Source: JAOUEA01 sp046732015 (GTDB lineage: Bacteria > Actinomycetota > UBA4738 > HRBIN12). From it: a stretch of 12,052 nt of DNA. Each line of letters begins with the position of its first letter. The stretch's first letter is position 1. The DNA is taken from positions 1-12,052 of the forward strand of contig JBKPMF010000152.1 in the NCBI GenBank assembly GCA_046732015.1, read 5' to 3'. The position numbers and the translations under genes are program-made. The notes under the pieces are model-generated. The model was not told where the DNA came from. It was given only the letters and a program-made list of their open reading frames with translations, and ran no database searches. Below are positions 1-7,491 of the stretch, one piece after another.

Positions 1-1
1 A

Positions 2-712
2 GCCTGGGGCGAGGGTGCCGACTGGTTCATCGAACGCGCTCCGGGCCTCGCCGGCCTCGACGACGATGCGGGCGCGTTCCATCCCCGCGACGACGTGATC
101 CGCGACCTGTACCGGCGCATGCCCGGCGTCCACCTCACCAGGACCGACCGGCTGATCGAGGCCCTGATCCCGGCGGTCCTCGAGCAGAAGGTGACCGGCA
201 ACGAGGCCCGCCGCGCCTATCTCCGGCTGACCCATTTCCTCGCGGAAAAGGCGCCCGGCCCCGCGGGCCTGCTCCTGCCACCCGCCCCGGCGAGGGTGGC
301 GACGCTTCCCTATCACGCGTTCCATCCGTTCGGCCTGGAACGCCGGCGCGCCGAGACGTTGCGCTTCGCCTGCGCGAAGGCGCCAGCCATCGAATCGCTC
401 GCCGACCGACCTCCGACGGAAGCCCGGGAGTACCTCGGCCGGTTCCCGGGGATCGGCGTGTGGACCACTGCCGAGGTGGCGCGGCTCGCGCTCGCGGATG
501 CCGATGCCGTGTCGGTGGGCGACTACCACGTCCCCAACATGGTGGCCTGGGCCCTGGCGGGTGAACCCCGCGGCACCGACGAGCGCATGCTCGAGCTCTT
601 GGAGCCCTACCGCGGACAGCGCGGCCGGGTGCAGCTGTTGCTGGAGGCCGGCGGGATCACCGCTCCCCGTTTCGGCCCGCGGATGCGCACACGAGCCATC
701 GAGCGGCTCTAA
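2..712 (+). CDS. DNA-3-methyladenine glycosylase II (AlkA/HhH-GPD family), 5' partial
   Basis: The reading frame is open from base 2 and enters from outside the window, so the N-terminus is missing; the GTG at 95 is only an internal codon. The visible 236 residues match the C-terminal part of AlkA-type base-excision glycosylases, which remove alkylated bases such as 3-methyladenine from DNA. The helix-hairpin-helix reads FPGIGVWT (about nt 452-475), followed by the Gly/Pro-Asp region in which VSVGDYHVPN places the predicted catalytic Asp at nt 521-523, equivalent to AlkA Asp238 in DDYLIKQ. The earlier LIPAVLEQKVTGNEA block is the usual helix of this family. The C-terminus (RMRTRAIERL, then TAA) looks complete. 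It is separated by 44 bases from the next gene, which has its own promoter-like box, so co-transcription is not required. Substrate range cannot be judged from sequence. Confidence 0.85.
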   Translation, partial: AWGEGADWFIERAPGLAGLDDDAGAFHPRDDVIRDLYRRMPGVHLTRTDRLIEALIPAVLEQKVTGNEARRAYLRLTHFLAEKAPGPAGLLLPPAPARVATLPYHAFHPFGLERRRAETLRFACAKAPAIESLADRPPTEAREYLGRFPGIGVWTTAEVARLALADADAVSVGDYHVPNMVAWALAGEPRGTDERMLELLEPYRGQRGRVQLLLEAGGITAPRFGPRMRTRAIERL

Positions 713-744
713 CCGGCGGCACCGTGAGCTCTGGCCAAGCACGC

Positions 745-750
745 TAGGGT
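745..750 (+). promoter_or_regulatory. TAGGGT -10 box, leaderless promoter of the DinB operon
   Basis: TAGGGT fits the actinobacterial TAnnnT -10 element and ends 6 bases before the ATG at 757. The transcript would therefore begin at or next to the start codon. There is no Shine-Dalgarno sequence before this ATG, which agrees with a leaderless mRNA. No convincing -35 is visible. Confidence 0.5.
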
Positions 751-756
751 TGGCCG

Positions 757-1266
757 ATGGATGCCGAGAGCTTGCTTGCCTTCGTCCGGTTCCACGCCTG
801 GGCGAACGATCGCATCATGACGACCGCTGCCGGCCTGTCGGAAGAGGAATTCCGTAAGGCGGCACTGCTTGATCACGGCACCGCGTTCCAGACGCTCCGC
901 CACCTCGTCGACGTCGACTGGAGCTGGCGCGAGTTCTGCACCGGCAACGACATCGGCCAGGCTTATGTGTGGGACCTCGGGTTCGTGCTGGACGATCTCC
1001 CCGCGATCCACGCGTTCAGCCTGGAGGAGGACGACCGCCTGCGGAGCTACGTGGAGTCCCTCGGCGATGCAGGGCTGAACGAGCCGATGAAGTTGAGCGA
1101 GGACCCCGACGACGTGGTTCCGCGGTGGTTGATCCTCGCGCACGTCGTGAACCACGGGACCCAGCACCGCAGCGAGGTGGCTCGATACCTCACCGAGTGC
1201 GGACACTCGCCCGGCGAGCTCGACCTCGTTGACGCCCCACGACTGCCATGGCCGGTCGAACGATAG
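757..1266 (+). CDS. DinB-family (DUF664-like) putative metal-dependent protein
   Basis: The 169-residue product has the size of the DinB/YfiT four-helix bundle family. The predicted metal-binding His triad is visible: His49 in QTLRHLVDVDW, and His133 and His137 in VNHGTQHRSE, the family's typical C-terminal NHxxxHR motif. The N-terminal FHAWANDRI helix is also characteristic. Members include mycothiol- or bacillithiol-dependent transferases and many proteins of unknown function; the name comes from a damage-inducible Bacillus gene and does not prove a repair role. The start is the ATG just behind the TAGGGT box. Its 3' end overlaps the start of the phosphatase-family gene by 19 bases, so the two are probably co-transcribed and translationally coupled. 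A thiol-dependent transferase is possible, but nothing visible identifies the substrate. Confidence 0.85.
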   Translation: MDAESLLAFVRFHAWANDRIMTTAAGLSEEEFRKAALLDHGTAFQTLRHLVDVDWSWREFCTGNDIGQAYVWDLGFVLDDLPAIHAFSLEEDDRLRSYVESLGDAGLNEPMKLSEDPDDVVPRWLILAHVVNHGTQHRSEVARYLTECGHSPGELDLVDAPRLPWPVER

Positions 1267-2093
1267 GCCCCGACCCGTTGGCCGACGAACCCGCGGTCGA
1301 AGGCTTGCAACGGGCGACCGAGATCGCCATCTCCGCCGTCCGTCGAGGCCTCGAGCTCGCCCAGAGCCGAGTAGGCGCGGACGAGATCACGTCCAAGGGT
1401 GGCCGCGATCTCGTGACGGCGACCGACACGGCCGTCGAGGATGCGATCCGAGACATCCTCGAAGGCGCATCGCGGCATCCGGTCGTGGGCGAGGAACGCG
1501 GGGGTGAGGCCCCGGCCGACGGATCGTCATACTGGCTCCTCGATCCCATCTGCGGCACGCGCAACTTCGCGTCCGGGGTCCCCTTGTACTGCGTGAACCT
1601 GGCGCTGGTCGAGGGCGATCAGATCAGCGTGGCCGCCGTCGGGGATGCATCGGTCGGCGAGATCCTGTTCGCCCAGCGTGGCCGTGGGGCGTGGGCGATC
1701 GGCCACGAAGGGCAGCGTCAGCTGAGCACCGGCGGGCAGAGCCAGACGATCGTCGTTGAGTCCGGAACGGCAGCTGGCCCGAGCCGCGACCATGCCGCGC
1801 GGTTCGCGCACGACGCCATCCGAGGCGATCGATGGGACATCCGCAACCTCAGCAGCACGCTGTCGTCGGCGTACGTGGCCGGCGGCCGGATGGCGGCGTA
1901 TGTGCTGTTCTCGGGCTCGGCGCTCCACACGGGGGCGGGCACCCTGCTCGTTGCCGAAGCGGGAGGAACCGTCTCCGACATCGAGGGCGCCCCCTGGACC
2001 GTTCGGTCGGACTCGCTCCTCGCCAGTGCGAACCCCGAGCTTCATGCGGAGCTCCTCCACATGGCGCAAACGACGGCGGCGGGCGCACCGTGA
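1248..2093 (+). CDS. Inositol monophosphatase-family protein with altered metal site
   Basis: The 281-residue protein belongs to the IMPase/FBPase-like sugar phosphatase superfamily, which hydrolyses phosphate monoesters such as inositol phosphate, histidinol phosphate or PAP with two or three Mg2+ ions. Visible landmarks are DLVTATDTAVE (residues 54-64), the VVGEE glutamate motif (79-83), LLDPICGTRNF (97-107) and the C-terminal LLVAEAGGTV (233-242). Two canonical ligands are changed. DPIDGT reads DPICGT (Cys102, nt 1551-1553), and the Asp of the usual WDxAAG motif is His227 in LHTGAG (nt 1926-1928). It may be a divergent subfamily with another metal or substrate, or a non-catalytic paralogue. 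The ATG at 1248 lies inside the DinB gene with no clear Shine-Dalgarno. The stop overlaps the exonuclease GTG as GTGA, typical of coupled operon genes. Confidence 0.85.
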   Translation: MAGRTIGPDPLADEPAVEGLQRATEIAISAVRRGLELAQSRVGADEITSKGGRDLVTATDTAVEDAIRDILEGASRHPVVGEERGGEAPADGSSYWLLDPICGTRNFASGVPLYCVNLALVEGDQISVAAVGDASVGEILFAQRGRGAWAIGHEGQRQLSTGGQSQTIVVESGTAAGPSRDHAARFAHDAIRGDRWDIRNLSSTLSSAYVAGGRMAAYVLFSGSALHTGAGTLLVAEAGGTVSDIEGAPWTVRSDSLLASANPELHAELLHMAQTTAAGAP

Positions 2094-2986
2094 CCCACCG
2101 GGTGCTCCTAGACGTCTCGAGCATGACGTACCGGGCGTACTTCGCGATGAAGGACGCCGGCATCGTCTCGCCCGCCGGGGAACCCATGGGAGCGGTGAGT
2201 GGCTACCTCGACATGGTGGCGCGACTGCTCCGTTCCCGCCACCCCGACGAGGTGGTGCACGCCTACGACCACGACTGGCGTCCGGTCGCCCGCACCCAGA
2301 TCTACGCCGGCTACAAGGCGGAGCGTCCGGAGGAACCCGAGGACCTCACGCGGCAGTTCGCGTTGTTACGCGACGTGCTCGACTTCACCGGGATGACCCA
2401 GGCGCACGCCCCGGACTGGGAGGCGGAGGACGCGATCGGCAGCTTGATCACGGTGGCCGATCCTGCGGACCGCAACGAGATCGTGAGCGGCGACCGCGAC
2501 CTCCTGCAGCTGGTACACGACCCCGATGTGAAGCTCCTCTACACGCTCCGGGGCGTCAGTGAATTGCACGAGTTCGACGAAGCGGCCGTGCTGGAGAAAT
2601 ACGGGGTCCCGGCATCGCGCTACGCCGAGTTCGCGATCCTGCGGGGCGATCCCTCCGACGGGCTGCCCGGCGTCCTCGGTGTCGGTGAGAAGACGGCGCG
2701 TGCCCTCGTGCAGACCTACCCGGACATCGACGCGATGCTCGCCGACGCCGCGGGCGACGCCCCCGTACCCGGTCCGCTGAAGGGGAAGCCGGCGCTGCGC
2801 GCGAAGCTCCGCGACGCCGCCGACTACCTCGCCTCGATGCGCGAGCTCGTCCCGATCAAGACCGACGCCGCACTCGACGTGTGGGCCGGCGACCGCTGGG
2901 ACGAGGCGTTGAAGGGTCTGGCCGAGGAGCAGGGCTTCAAAGGTGCGGCCCAGCGACTGCTGGCCGCGCTCGACAGCTACCCGTAG
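2090..2986 (+). CDS. 5'-3' exonuclease / flap endonuclease, stand-alone Pol I N-domain type
   Basis: The 298-residue protein corresponds to the 5' nuclease domain of DNA polymerase I as a separate polypeptide, as in actinobacteria (FenA of mycobacteria is the precedent I recall). Such enzymes cut 5' flaps and RNA primers. Metal-site motifs appear in order: LLDVSS (Asp8), the AYDHD and YKAERP blocks (about 58-80), WEAEDAIGSL (110-119, standing for the family EADDxIGxL), IVSGDRDLLQL (131-141, Asp135 and Asp137) and the H3TH block LRGDPSDGLPGVLGVGEKTA (184-203). All catalytic acids appear present. I chose the GTG at 2090 because it overlaps the upstream TGA by four bases and the protein then begins directly with the conserved first strand; the frame is open further upstream, but those residues are non-homologous. 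The last 10 bases overlap the convergent coiled-coil gene. Confidence 0.92.
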   Translation: MTHRVLLDVSSMTYRAYFAMKDAGIVSPAGEPMGAVSGYLDMVARLLRSRHPDEVVHAYDHDWRPVARTQIYAGYKAERPEEPEDLTRQFALLRDVLDFTGMTQAHAPDWEAEDAIGSLITVADPADRNEIVSGDRDLLQLVHDPDVKLLYTLRGVSELHEFDEAAVLEKYGVPASRYAEFAILRGDPSDGLPGVLGVGEKTARALVQTYPDIDAMLADAAGDAPVPGPLKGKPALRAKLRDAADYLASMRELVPIKTDAALDVWAGDRWDEALKGLAEEQGFKGAAQRLLAALDSYP

Positions 2987-5900
2987 AAGGCGCCCTCATC
3001 GTCGCCGCCGCGCTGCCGCTTGCGGGCGGCCGTCCTGGCCAACCGGCTGCGCAGGCTCGGCTCGGCCACCGGCTGGGCTTCGGGATCGGCGTCGGCCTCA
3101 TCGGACGAACCGCTCGGATCACGCATCGCCGGTTCATCCGGTGGCGCGTCGCGCGAAGGCCGGTCGCCGTCAGGCTCGACCCCATGGCGCATCGCCGTGA
3201 GATCGGCTTCGTACCGCGCGGCTCGTTCCTGCGCGTCATGCATCTTCGTCATCGTCGAGGCGAGCTGTGTGCGGAGCCTCTCGACCTCGTCCCGGAGCTC
3301 CAGTTCCTCGGGTGTTTCCGACGGGAGTTGTCCGTGCTGTCGTGCCGCGGTGACCAGCGCCTGTGCGGACTCGGTCTGGGCATAGGCGTGGCGAAGTCGT
3401 TCCGACATCTGGTCGAGCTGGTCCTGAAGGCGTCCCACCTCGGCGTTCAACGCAGCGACGTCCTGACCGCCGCCGTCCGAGGCCGGGCCCGACAGCAACC
3501 CTTCGGGTTCGGACCCGGTCTTGCGGCGAACGGCATCCACGGCGGCGGAGCGCGCCTCCTCCACGGCCGCCTCGGCCTCCGATCGTGCCTTCTCGATCGC
3601 CTCAGCCGCCTCGGCGACCGCGGTTTCCGCAGCGGCACGGGCCTCGGTCGCCTCGGCCTTGAAAGCCTGAGCCGAGGCCGTCGCCTCGGCGGCCCGCATC
3701 TCGAGGTGGCCCATCGAGCGCTCGAAATCCTGGAGCGATTCCTCGGCGGCCGCCGCGCGGGTCGCCGCTGCGGAGGCGGCGGTCTGCGCCTCGGCGATCG
3801 CGGCATCGGCCTGAGCGGCGGTGGCCTGGGCAGCTTCCAGTGCTGCCTGCTGCTGGAGGAACTGCTGTTCCCACGCCTTCGCTCGGTCGTCGGCGTCGGC
3901 CATCTCGGCTTCGAGCGCCGCGAGGCGTTCGCGAGCCTCGGTTCGTGCCTGGTCGACCTGGGTTTCGGCGGACCGCTGCAGGGCGGCCCGGTGAGACTCG
4001 ATCTCTCGTTCGGCGGTAGCGGCTCGCGCTTCGGCGGCAGCGATGGCGGCCTCGGCACGGTCGGCCCGCTCGCGCTCAAGGATGAGTTCGGCCTGCGCCC
4101 GTTCGGTGGCTTCGCGCACGCTGGCGTCGCCCCGCTGCGTCGCCTCGCGCACGGTGGCTTCGGCGGCGTCGAGGGCTGCTTGCAGCTCGGCTTCGGTGGC
4201 GGTGCGCACGGCGATCTCGGCATGCAGTTCCGCGACGCTGGATTCGAGCGCGCGTCGTTCTTCGGTGGCGGCCTGCACCTGGCCGCGGAGCGTCTCGGAT
4301 GCCGCCTGCTCCGAGGCCGCCTGCGCGAGCGCCGCCGTGATTTCGTCGCGAGCGGTCGCGAGATCGCCGCGGAGGCTCGACCGTTCCTCCTCCGAAGCTT
4401 CCAGCCGCTGCAGGATGATGGCGGCCTCCTGCTGAACGGCATCGACCTCCTCGCGGTGGACGGTGGCCGCGTCGCGTTCGGCGGCGTCGGCCTCGGCGCG
4501 GATGGTCTCCGCCTCCGCTCGAGCAGCGTGGAGCTCGGCCCGCATGGCCCCTATCTCGACTCGGATCGTTTCGGTCTCCTGTTCGGCGGCCTCGGCGGCA
4601 GCGCGGGCGGCCTCGATCTCCGCACGGGCGGCCTCGGCCTCGCGACGGGCCCGGTCGAACTCCTCGCTGGTGAGGCCGACCTGTTGCCGGGCCTGCTCGG
4701 CCTCGAGCCGAAGCTCGGCGAGGCTCGACTCGTACCGTTGCCGGACCTGCCCGATCTCGGCCCGGACGTCCTGGGTCTCGGTGCGTGCGGTCTCGGCGTC
4801 GGCTCGAGCCGCCTCGGCCGACTCCACAGCCGCCCGGAGCTCCTCGTGCGCTGCGTCGCGCTCTCGCTGTGCGGCCTCCGCACGCTCACGGATCGCATCC
4901 GCGTCAGCGCCAACGCTCTCGAGTTGTGCCCGCATCGTGTCGGCTTCACCTCGCGCGGCAACCACCTCGGCGCGAACGGTCTCGATCTCTGCACGGGCCG
5001 CTTCGGCCTCGGCGCGGGCGGTCGCGGCCTCGGCTCTGGCGGTCGAGCCGGCAGCGTCGGCCTGCACTCGGGCGGACTCGGCCGCTGCTCGCAGGGCGGT
5101 GATCTCTACACGTGCGGCGTCGGCCTCCTCATACGCGGTCGCGGCCGCCGCACGAGCCATCTCGGCGTCGGCACGGGCGGTCTCGGCCTCGGCACGGGCG
5201 GTGGAACCGGCCGCGTCTGCCTGAGCCCGGGCGGACTCAGCCACCTCTCGCAGGGCTGTGGCCTCCTCACGTGCGGCGTCGGCCTCCTCACGGGAGGCGG
5301 CGGCCGCTGCGCGTGCCGTTTCGGCTTCTTCGCGTGCAGCGACCAATTGCTCGGTGGCGGCCTCGCTCCTGCGACGGGCATCCTCCGCCGCCTCGGAGGA
5401 GCCTTCCTTCGACGCGAGGGCTGCGGTGAGCTCGGCCTCGAGCTCGCCGACCCGGTCGGTGGCCTCCCGTGCGAGAGTCTCCAATTCCTGCATGCGCTCG
5501 GACGACGCGGTGAGCTGACCCGTGAGCTCGTCGGCCCGCTCTGCGCGCGATCGGGCCAGCGCCAGTTCCTTCTCGAGTTCGGCGGCACGATGCTCGGCTT
5601 CGGCGAGACGGGTGTCGCGGGCGGACAAGGTGGCGCCGGTTTCCTCGGCCGTCGATTCCGCCCGGACCGCGCGTGCTTCCAACTCCTGGATGGTGCGTTC
5701 CGCCTCGGTGGCCCGGGCTTGGGCCTGGTGCGCGCTGGTCCGCAGCTCCGCAGCTTCGCGCTCAGCCTCGGTGGCACGGATCTTCGCCGCGCCGAGTTCC
5801 ACGTCTCGTTCGGCGGCACGCCGCTCGGTCTCATCGGAGGATTCGAGCGCCCGGGACGCGCGGTCATGCTGCTGGGTCAGTTCGGCTTCGAGCTCGGCGG

Positions 5901-7365
5901 TGCGACCGCGCTCTTCCATGAGCTGGCCTTCGAGCTGGGCGATCAACGTCGCCGCGTTCGAATCTGTGGCCTCGACCTGCCCGAGTCGCGTGTGAAGATC
6001 CGCGACCTGCTCCTCGGCGGCACGGGCACGTGCTTCGGCGTGGCGGAGCGCTTCGGCGTTGGCTTCACCGTCGGCCTCGGCGTTCCCGGCTTCGGCTTGG
6101 ACCGCATCGAGCTTCGCGTTGGCCTGCGATGCCTGAGCGCGGGCATTGGCGACCGCCGTCTCGAGTTCCTGCACCCGGGCCTCGAACCCCAGGAGCTTCT
6201 GCTCCGTGTCGGCGGCCTTGCGCACCTCCTGCTGAACACGATCGTTCGCTTGGGCGAGCTCCGTGCGCAGCGCGACGAGCTCATGCGCGTCCACCGCGGC
6301 GACATCGGCCGAGGGCGCGGCGGCCTTCGTCGCCTCGAGTTCGCTGACCTTGGCTTCGAGATCGCGGACCCTCGATCGAGCCTGATCGGCACGATCCCGC
6401 TCCTCGCGCGCCTGCTGCTCCAGCTCGCGGAGTCGAGCCTCGGCTGCGGGGTCGTTGGCGGGTGCGGCTTCCGCGACCGCCTTGCCCACGCGGGCTTCCT
6501 CGAGTGCGGTTTCGAGCTCGGCGATCTTGCGACCGGCGTTCTCGTCGGCGCTGGAGACCTGGGTGCGGAGCTGACCGATCTGCCGCTCGAGCTCGTCGCG
6601 CTTTGCCTCGGCATCCTCCGCGCGTGTCTCTGCGCGGGCGAGTTCCTTCATCGATGCCGTCGAGCTGCGGCGACCGCCACCGTCGCCGGACTCCGCCTTG
6701 GCAGCGCGTCGGCGTCCGGCCGAGACGAACCCGCCGTCACGGGACACGCCGATCGGCAGGGTCGCCACGATCGCCAGCAACAGGAACAGTATCGCTCCGG
6801 CGATCGCGACCATCCGGAGCAACGACCACGGCGACGCGACGCGTTGGGCGATCGGCTGGTAGCCCTGATCCACCTGGACGGCCCCGAGCGCGTCGGGTCC
6901 GCCGAGACGGAGGGGAACGTAGGTCTGGTAAACCTCGCCGTCGGCGCTCAGCACCGAGACGGGCTTGCCGCCTCCGGTGGTGGCGACGGCGATCGAGGGG
7001 AAATCGCCCAGGAGCTCCCCGGGCTGGTCGGCGGCGTCGGTCGAGAACAACAGATCTCCTTCGGGCGACCACACGCGGATGCGGAACACCGTGCCGTCTG
7101 CCAACACCCCTCGCTGTAAACGGTCGAGCAGGTCGCGGCCCCGGCCGCCCTCGATCACCGCTTCCGTATCGGAGGTTTCCAGCACCGAGGCGACGCCGGC
7201 CGTGGCCAACCCCTTCGCCGTGGCCTGGGCGTCGATCCGGCTCTGCTCCAGGGCCTTGGCGCCGAAGACCCCCACGGCGAAGAACGCTGCGACGCAGACC
7301 ACGGTGAGCACGATGAACGTGCCGCGTCGTCGGCGGAGTGCCACCATCGCGAAACCGCTACTCAC
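2977..7365 (-). CDS. Giant two-TM receptor-like coiled-coil membrane protein
   Basis: The 1462-residue protein has four parts. (1) A basic N-terminus and TM1 at about residues 15-37. (2) An extracytoplasmic segment of about 140 residues with VWSPEGDLLFST and EVYQTYVPLR motifs, the style of Cache/PAS-like sensor heads on actinobacterial histidine kinases and GGDEF proteins. (3) TM2 at about 183-205, followed by a basic stop-transfer region. (4) From about 237 to 1280, nearly unbroken Ala/Glu/Arg-rich coiled coil; then a Gly/Pro-rich break, a second coil at about 1301-1391, an acidic disordered stretch and a basic tail. No kinase, GGDEF, HAMP or methyl-accepting signalling domain is recognisable. 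It may be a membrane-anchored scaffold or cytoskeletal element, loosely like Scy/FilP filaments; this is inference. The GTG at 7365 is preferred for its GAGGGA upstream; ATG 7347 is the alternative. I do not recognise a named family. Confidence 0.85.
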   Translation of the reverse strand: MSSGFAMVALRRRRGTFIVLTVVCVAAFFAVGVFGAKALEQSRIDAQATAKGLATAGVASVLETSDTEAVIEGGRGRDLLDRLQRGVLADGTVFRIRVWSPEGDLLFSTDAADQPGELLGDFPSIAVATTGGGKPVSVLSADGEVYQTYVPLRLGGPDALGAVQVDQGYQPIAQRVASPWSLLRMVAIAGAILFLLLAIVATLPIGVSRDGGFVSAGRRRAAKAESGDGGGRRSSTASMKELARAETRAEDAEAKRDELERQIGQLRTQVSSADENAGRKIAELETALEEARVGKAVAEAAPANDPAAEARLRELEQQAREERDRADQARSRVRDLEAKVSELEATKAAAPSADVAAVDAHELVALRTELAQANDRVQQEVRKAADTEQKLLGFEARVQELETAVANARAQASQANAKLDAVQAEAGNAEADGEANAEALRHAEARARAAEEQVADLHTRLGQVEATDSNAATLIAQLEGQLMEERGRTAELEAELTQQHDRASRALESSDETERRAAERDVELGAAKIRATEAEREAAELRTSAHQAQARATEAERTIQELEARAVRAESTAEETGATLSARDTRLAEAEHRAAELEKELALARSRAERADELTGQLTASSERMQELETLAREATDRVGELEAELTAALASKEGSSEAAEDARRRSEAATEQLVAAREEAETARAAAAASREEADAAREEATALREVAESARAQADAAGSTARAEAETARADAEMARAAAATAYEEADAARVEITALRAAAESARVQADAAGSTARAEAATARAEAEAARAEIETVRAEVVAARGEADTMRAQLESVGADADAIRERAEAAQRERDAAHEELRAAVESAEAARADAETARTETQDVRAEIGQVRQRYESSLAELRLEAEQARQQVGLTSEEFDRARREAEAARAEIEAARAAAEAAEQETETIRVEIGAMRAELHAARAEAETIRAEADAAERDAATVHREEVDAVQQEAAIILQRLEASEEERSSLRGDLATARDEITAALAQAASEQAASETLRGQVQAATEERRALESSVAELHAEIAVRTATEAELQAALDAAEATVREATQRGDASVREATERAQAELILERERADRAEAAIAAAEARAATAEREIESHRAALQRSAETQVDQARTEARERLAALEAEMADADDRAKAWEQQFLQQQAALEAAQATAAQADAAIAEAQTAASAAATRAAAAEESLQDFERSMGHLEMRAAEATASAQAFKAEATEARAAAETAVAEAAEAIEKARSEAEAAVEEARSAAVDAVRRKTGSEPEGLLSGPASDGGGQDVAALNAEVGRLQDQLDQMSERLRHAYAQTESAQALVTAARQHGQLPSETPEELELRDEVERLRTQLASTMTKMHDAQERAARYEADLTAMRHGVEPDGDRPSRDAPPDEPAMRDPSGSSDEADADPEAQPVAEPSLRSRLARTAARKRQRGGDDEGAFYG
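4972..5289 (-). repeat. Tandem 53-residue (159-bp) repeat pair inside the coiled coil
   Basis: Two adjacent units, residues 693-745 (nt 5131-5289) and 746-798 (nt 4972-5130), both start EEADAAR and share TALR, AESAR and QADAAGSTARAEA in register. Homologous bases sit exactly 159 apart, for example GTCGAGCCG at 5042 and GTGGAACCG at 5201. The second half of each unit is more diverged. This looks like an in-frame duplication that lengthened the coil. Confidence 0.75.
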
Positions 7366-7368
7366 GCA

Positions 7369-7374
7369 TCCCTC
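7369..7374 (-). promoter_or_regulatory. Possible ribosome binding site GAGGGA for the coiled-coil gene
   Basis: Read on the minus strand, GAGGGA lies just before the GTG at 7365. The spacing is short (three bases), so it is a weak site, but no better Shine-Dalgarno is seen for the alternative ATG at 7347. It is the main argument for the GTG start. Confidence 0.3.
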
Positions 7375-7443
7375 GGTTCATGCCAGGCCGGTTGCTCGTT
7401 GCTCTCACGGTGTTCTTCGGCCTATCTGGGGGTGACCCTGAGC

Positions 7444-7491
7444 CCTAGGTTCGTTGCGACCGGCACCATGCCCACCTAGGCTCGCCGCGGG
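7444..7491 (+). promoter_or_regulatory. Paired CCTAGG direct repeats with TAnnnT boxes before the lipoprotein gene
   Basis: CCTAGGTTCGTTGCG (7444-7458) and CCTAGGCTCGCCGCG (7475-7489) are near-identical and spaced 31 bases apart, about three helical turns. Each contains a TAnnnT sequence (TAGGTT at 7446-7451, TAGGCT at 7477-7482). The second lies 9 bases before the TTG start, so it may be the -10 box. A role as operator is inference. This 126-base gap also separates the lipoprotein from the divergent coiled-coil gene, for which I see no clear -10. Confidence 0.3.

Noticed and set aside
1229..1248. An earlier GTG start near 1229 for the phosphatase-family gene.
   Set aside because: That frame is different from the phosphatase frame; the motifs DLVTATD, DPICGT and EAGG are read only from the frame that starts at 1248.
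2..2986. A possible DNA-damage response island (glycosylase, DinB-fold, exonuclease).
   Set aside because: The glycosylase is not coupled to the operon, the DinB fold does not imply repair, and no LexA-type operator was seen; the evidence is too thin to claim a system.
2881..7119. A 1412-residue open frame on the plus strand opposite the coiled-coil gene, rich in Leu/Gly/Arg.
   Set aside because: It is codon-aligned with the real gene and stays open only because the sense strand avoids TTA, CTA and TCA. Its composition is the mirror of GAG, GCC and CGG codons, and no domain is recognisable.
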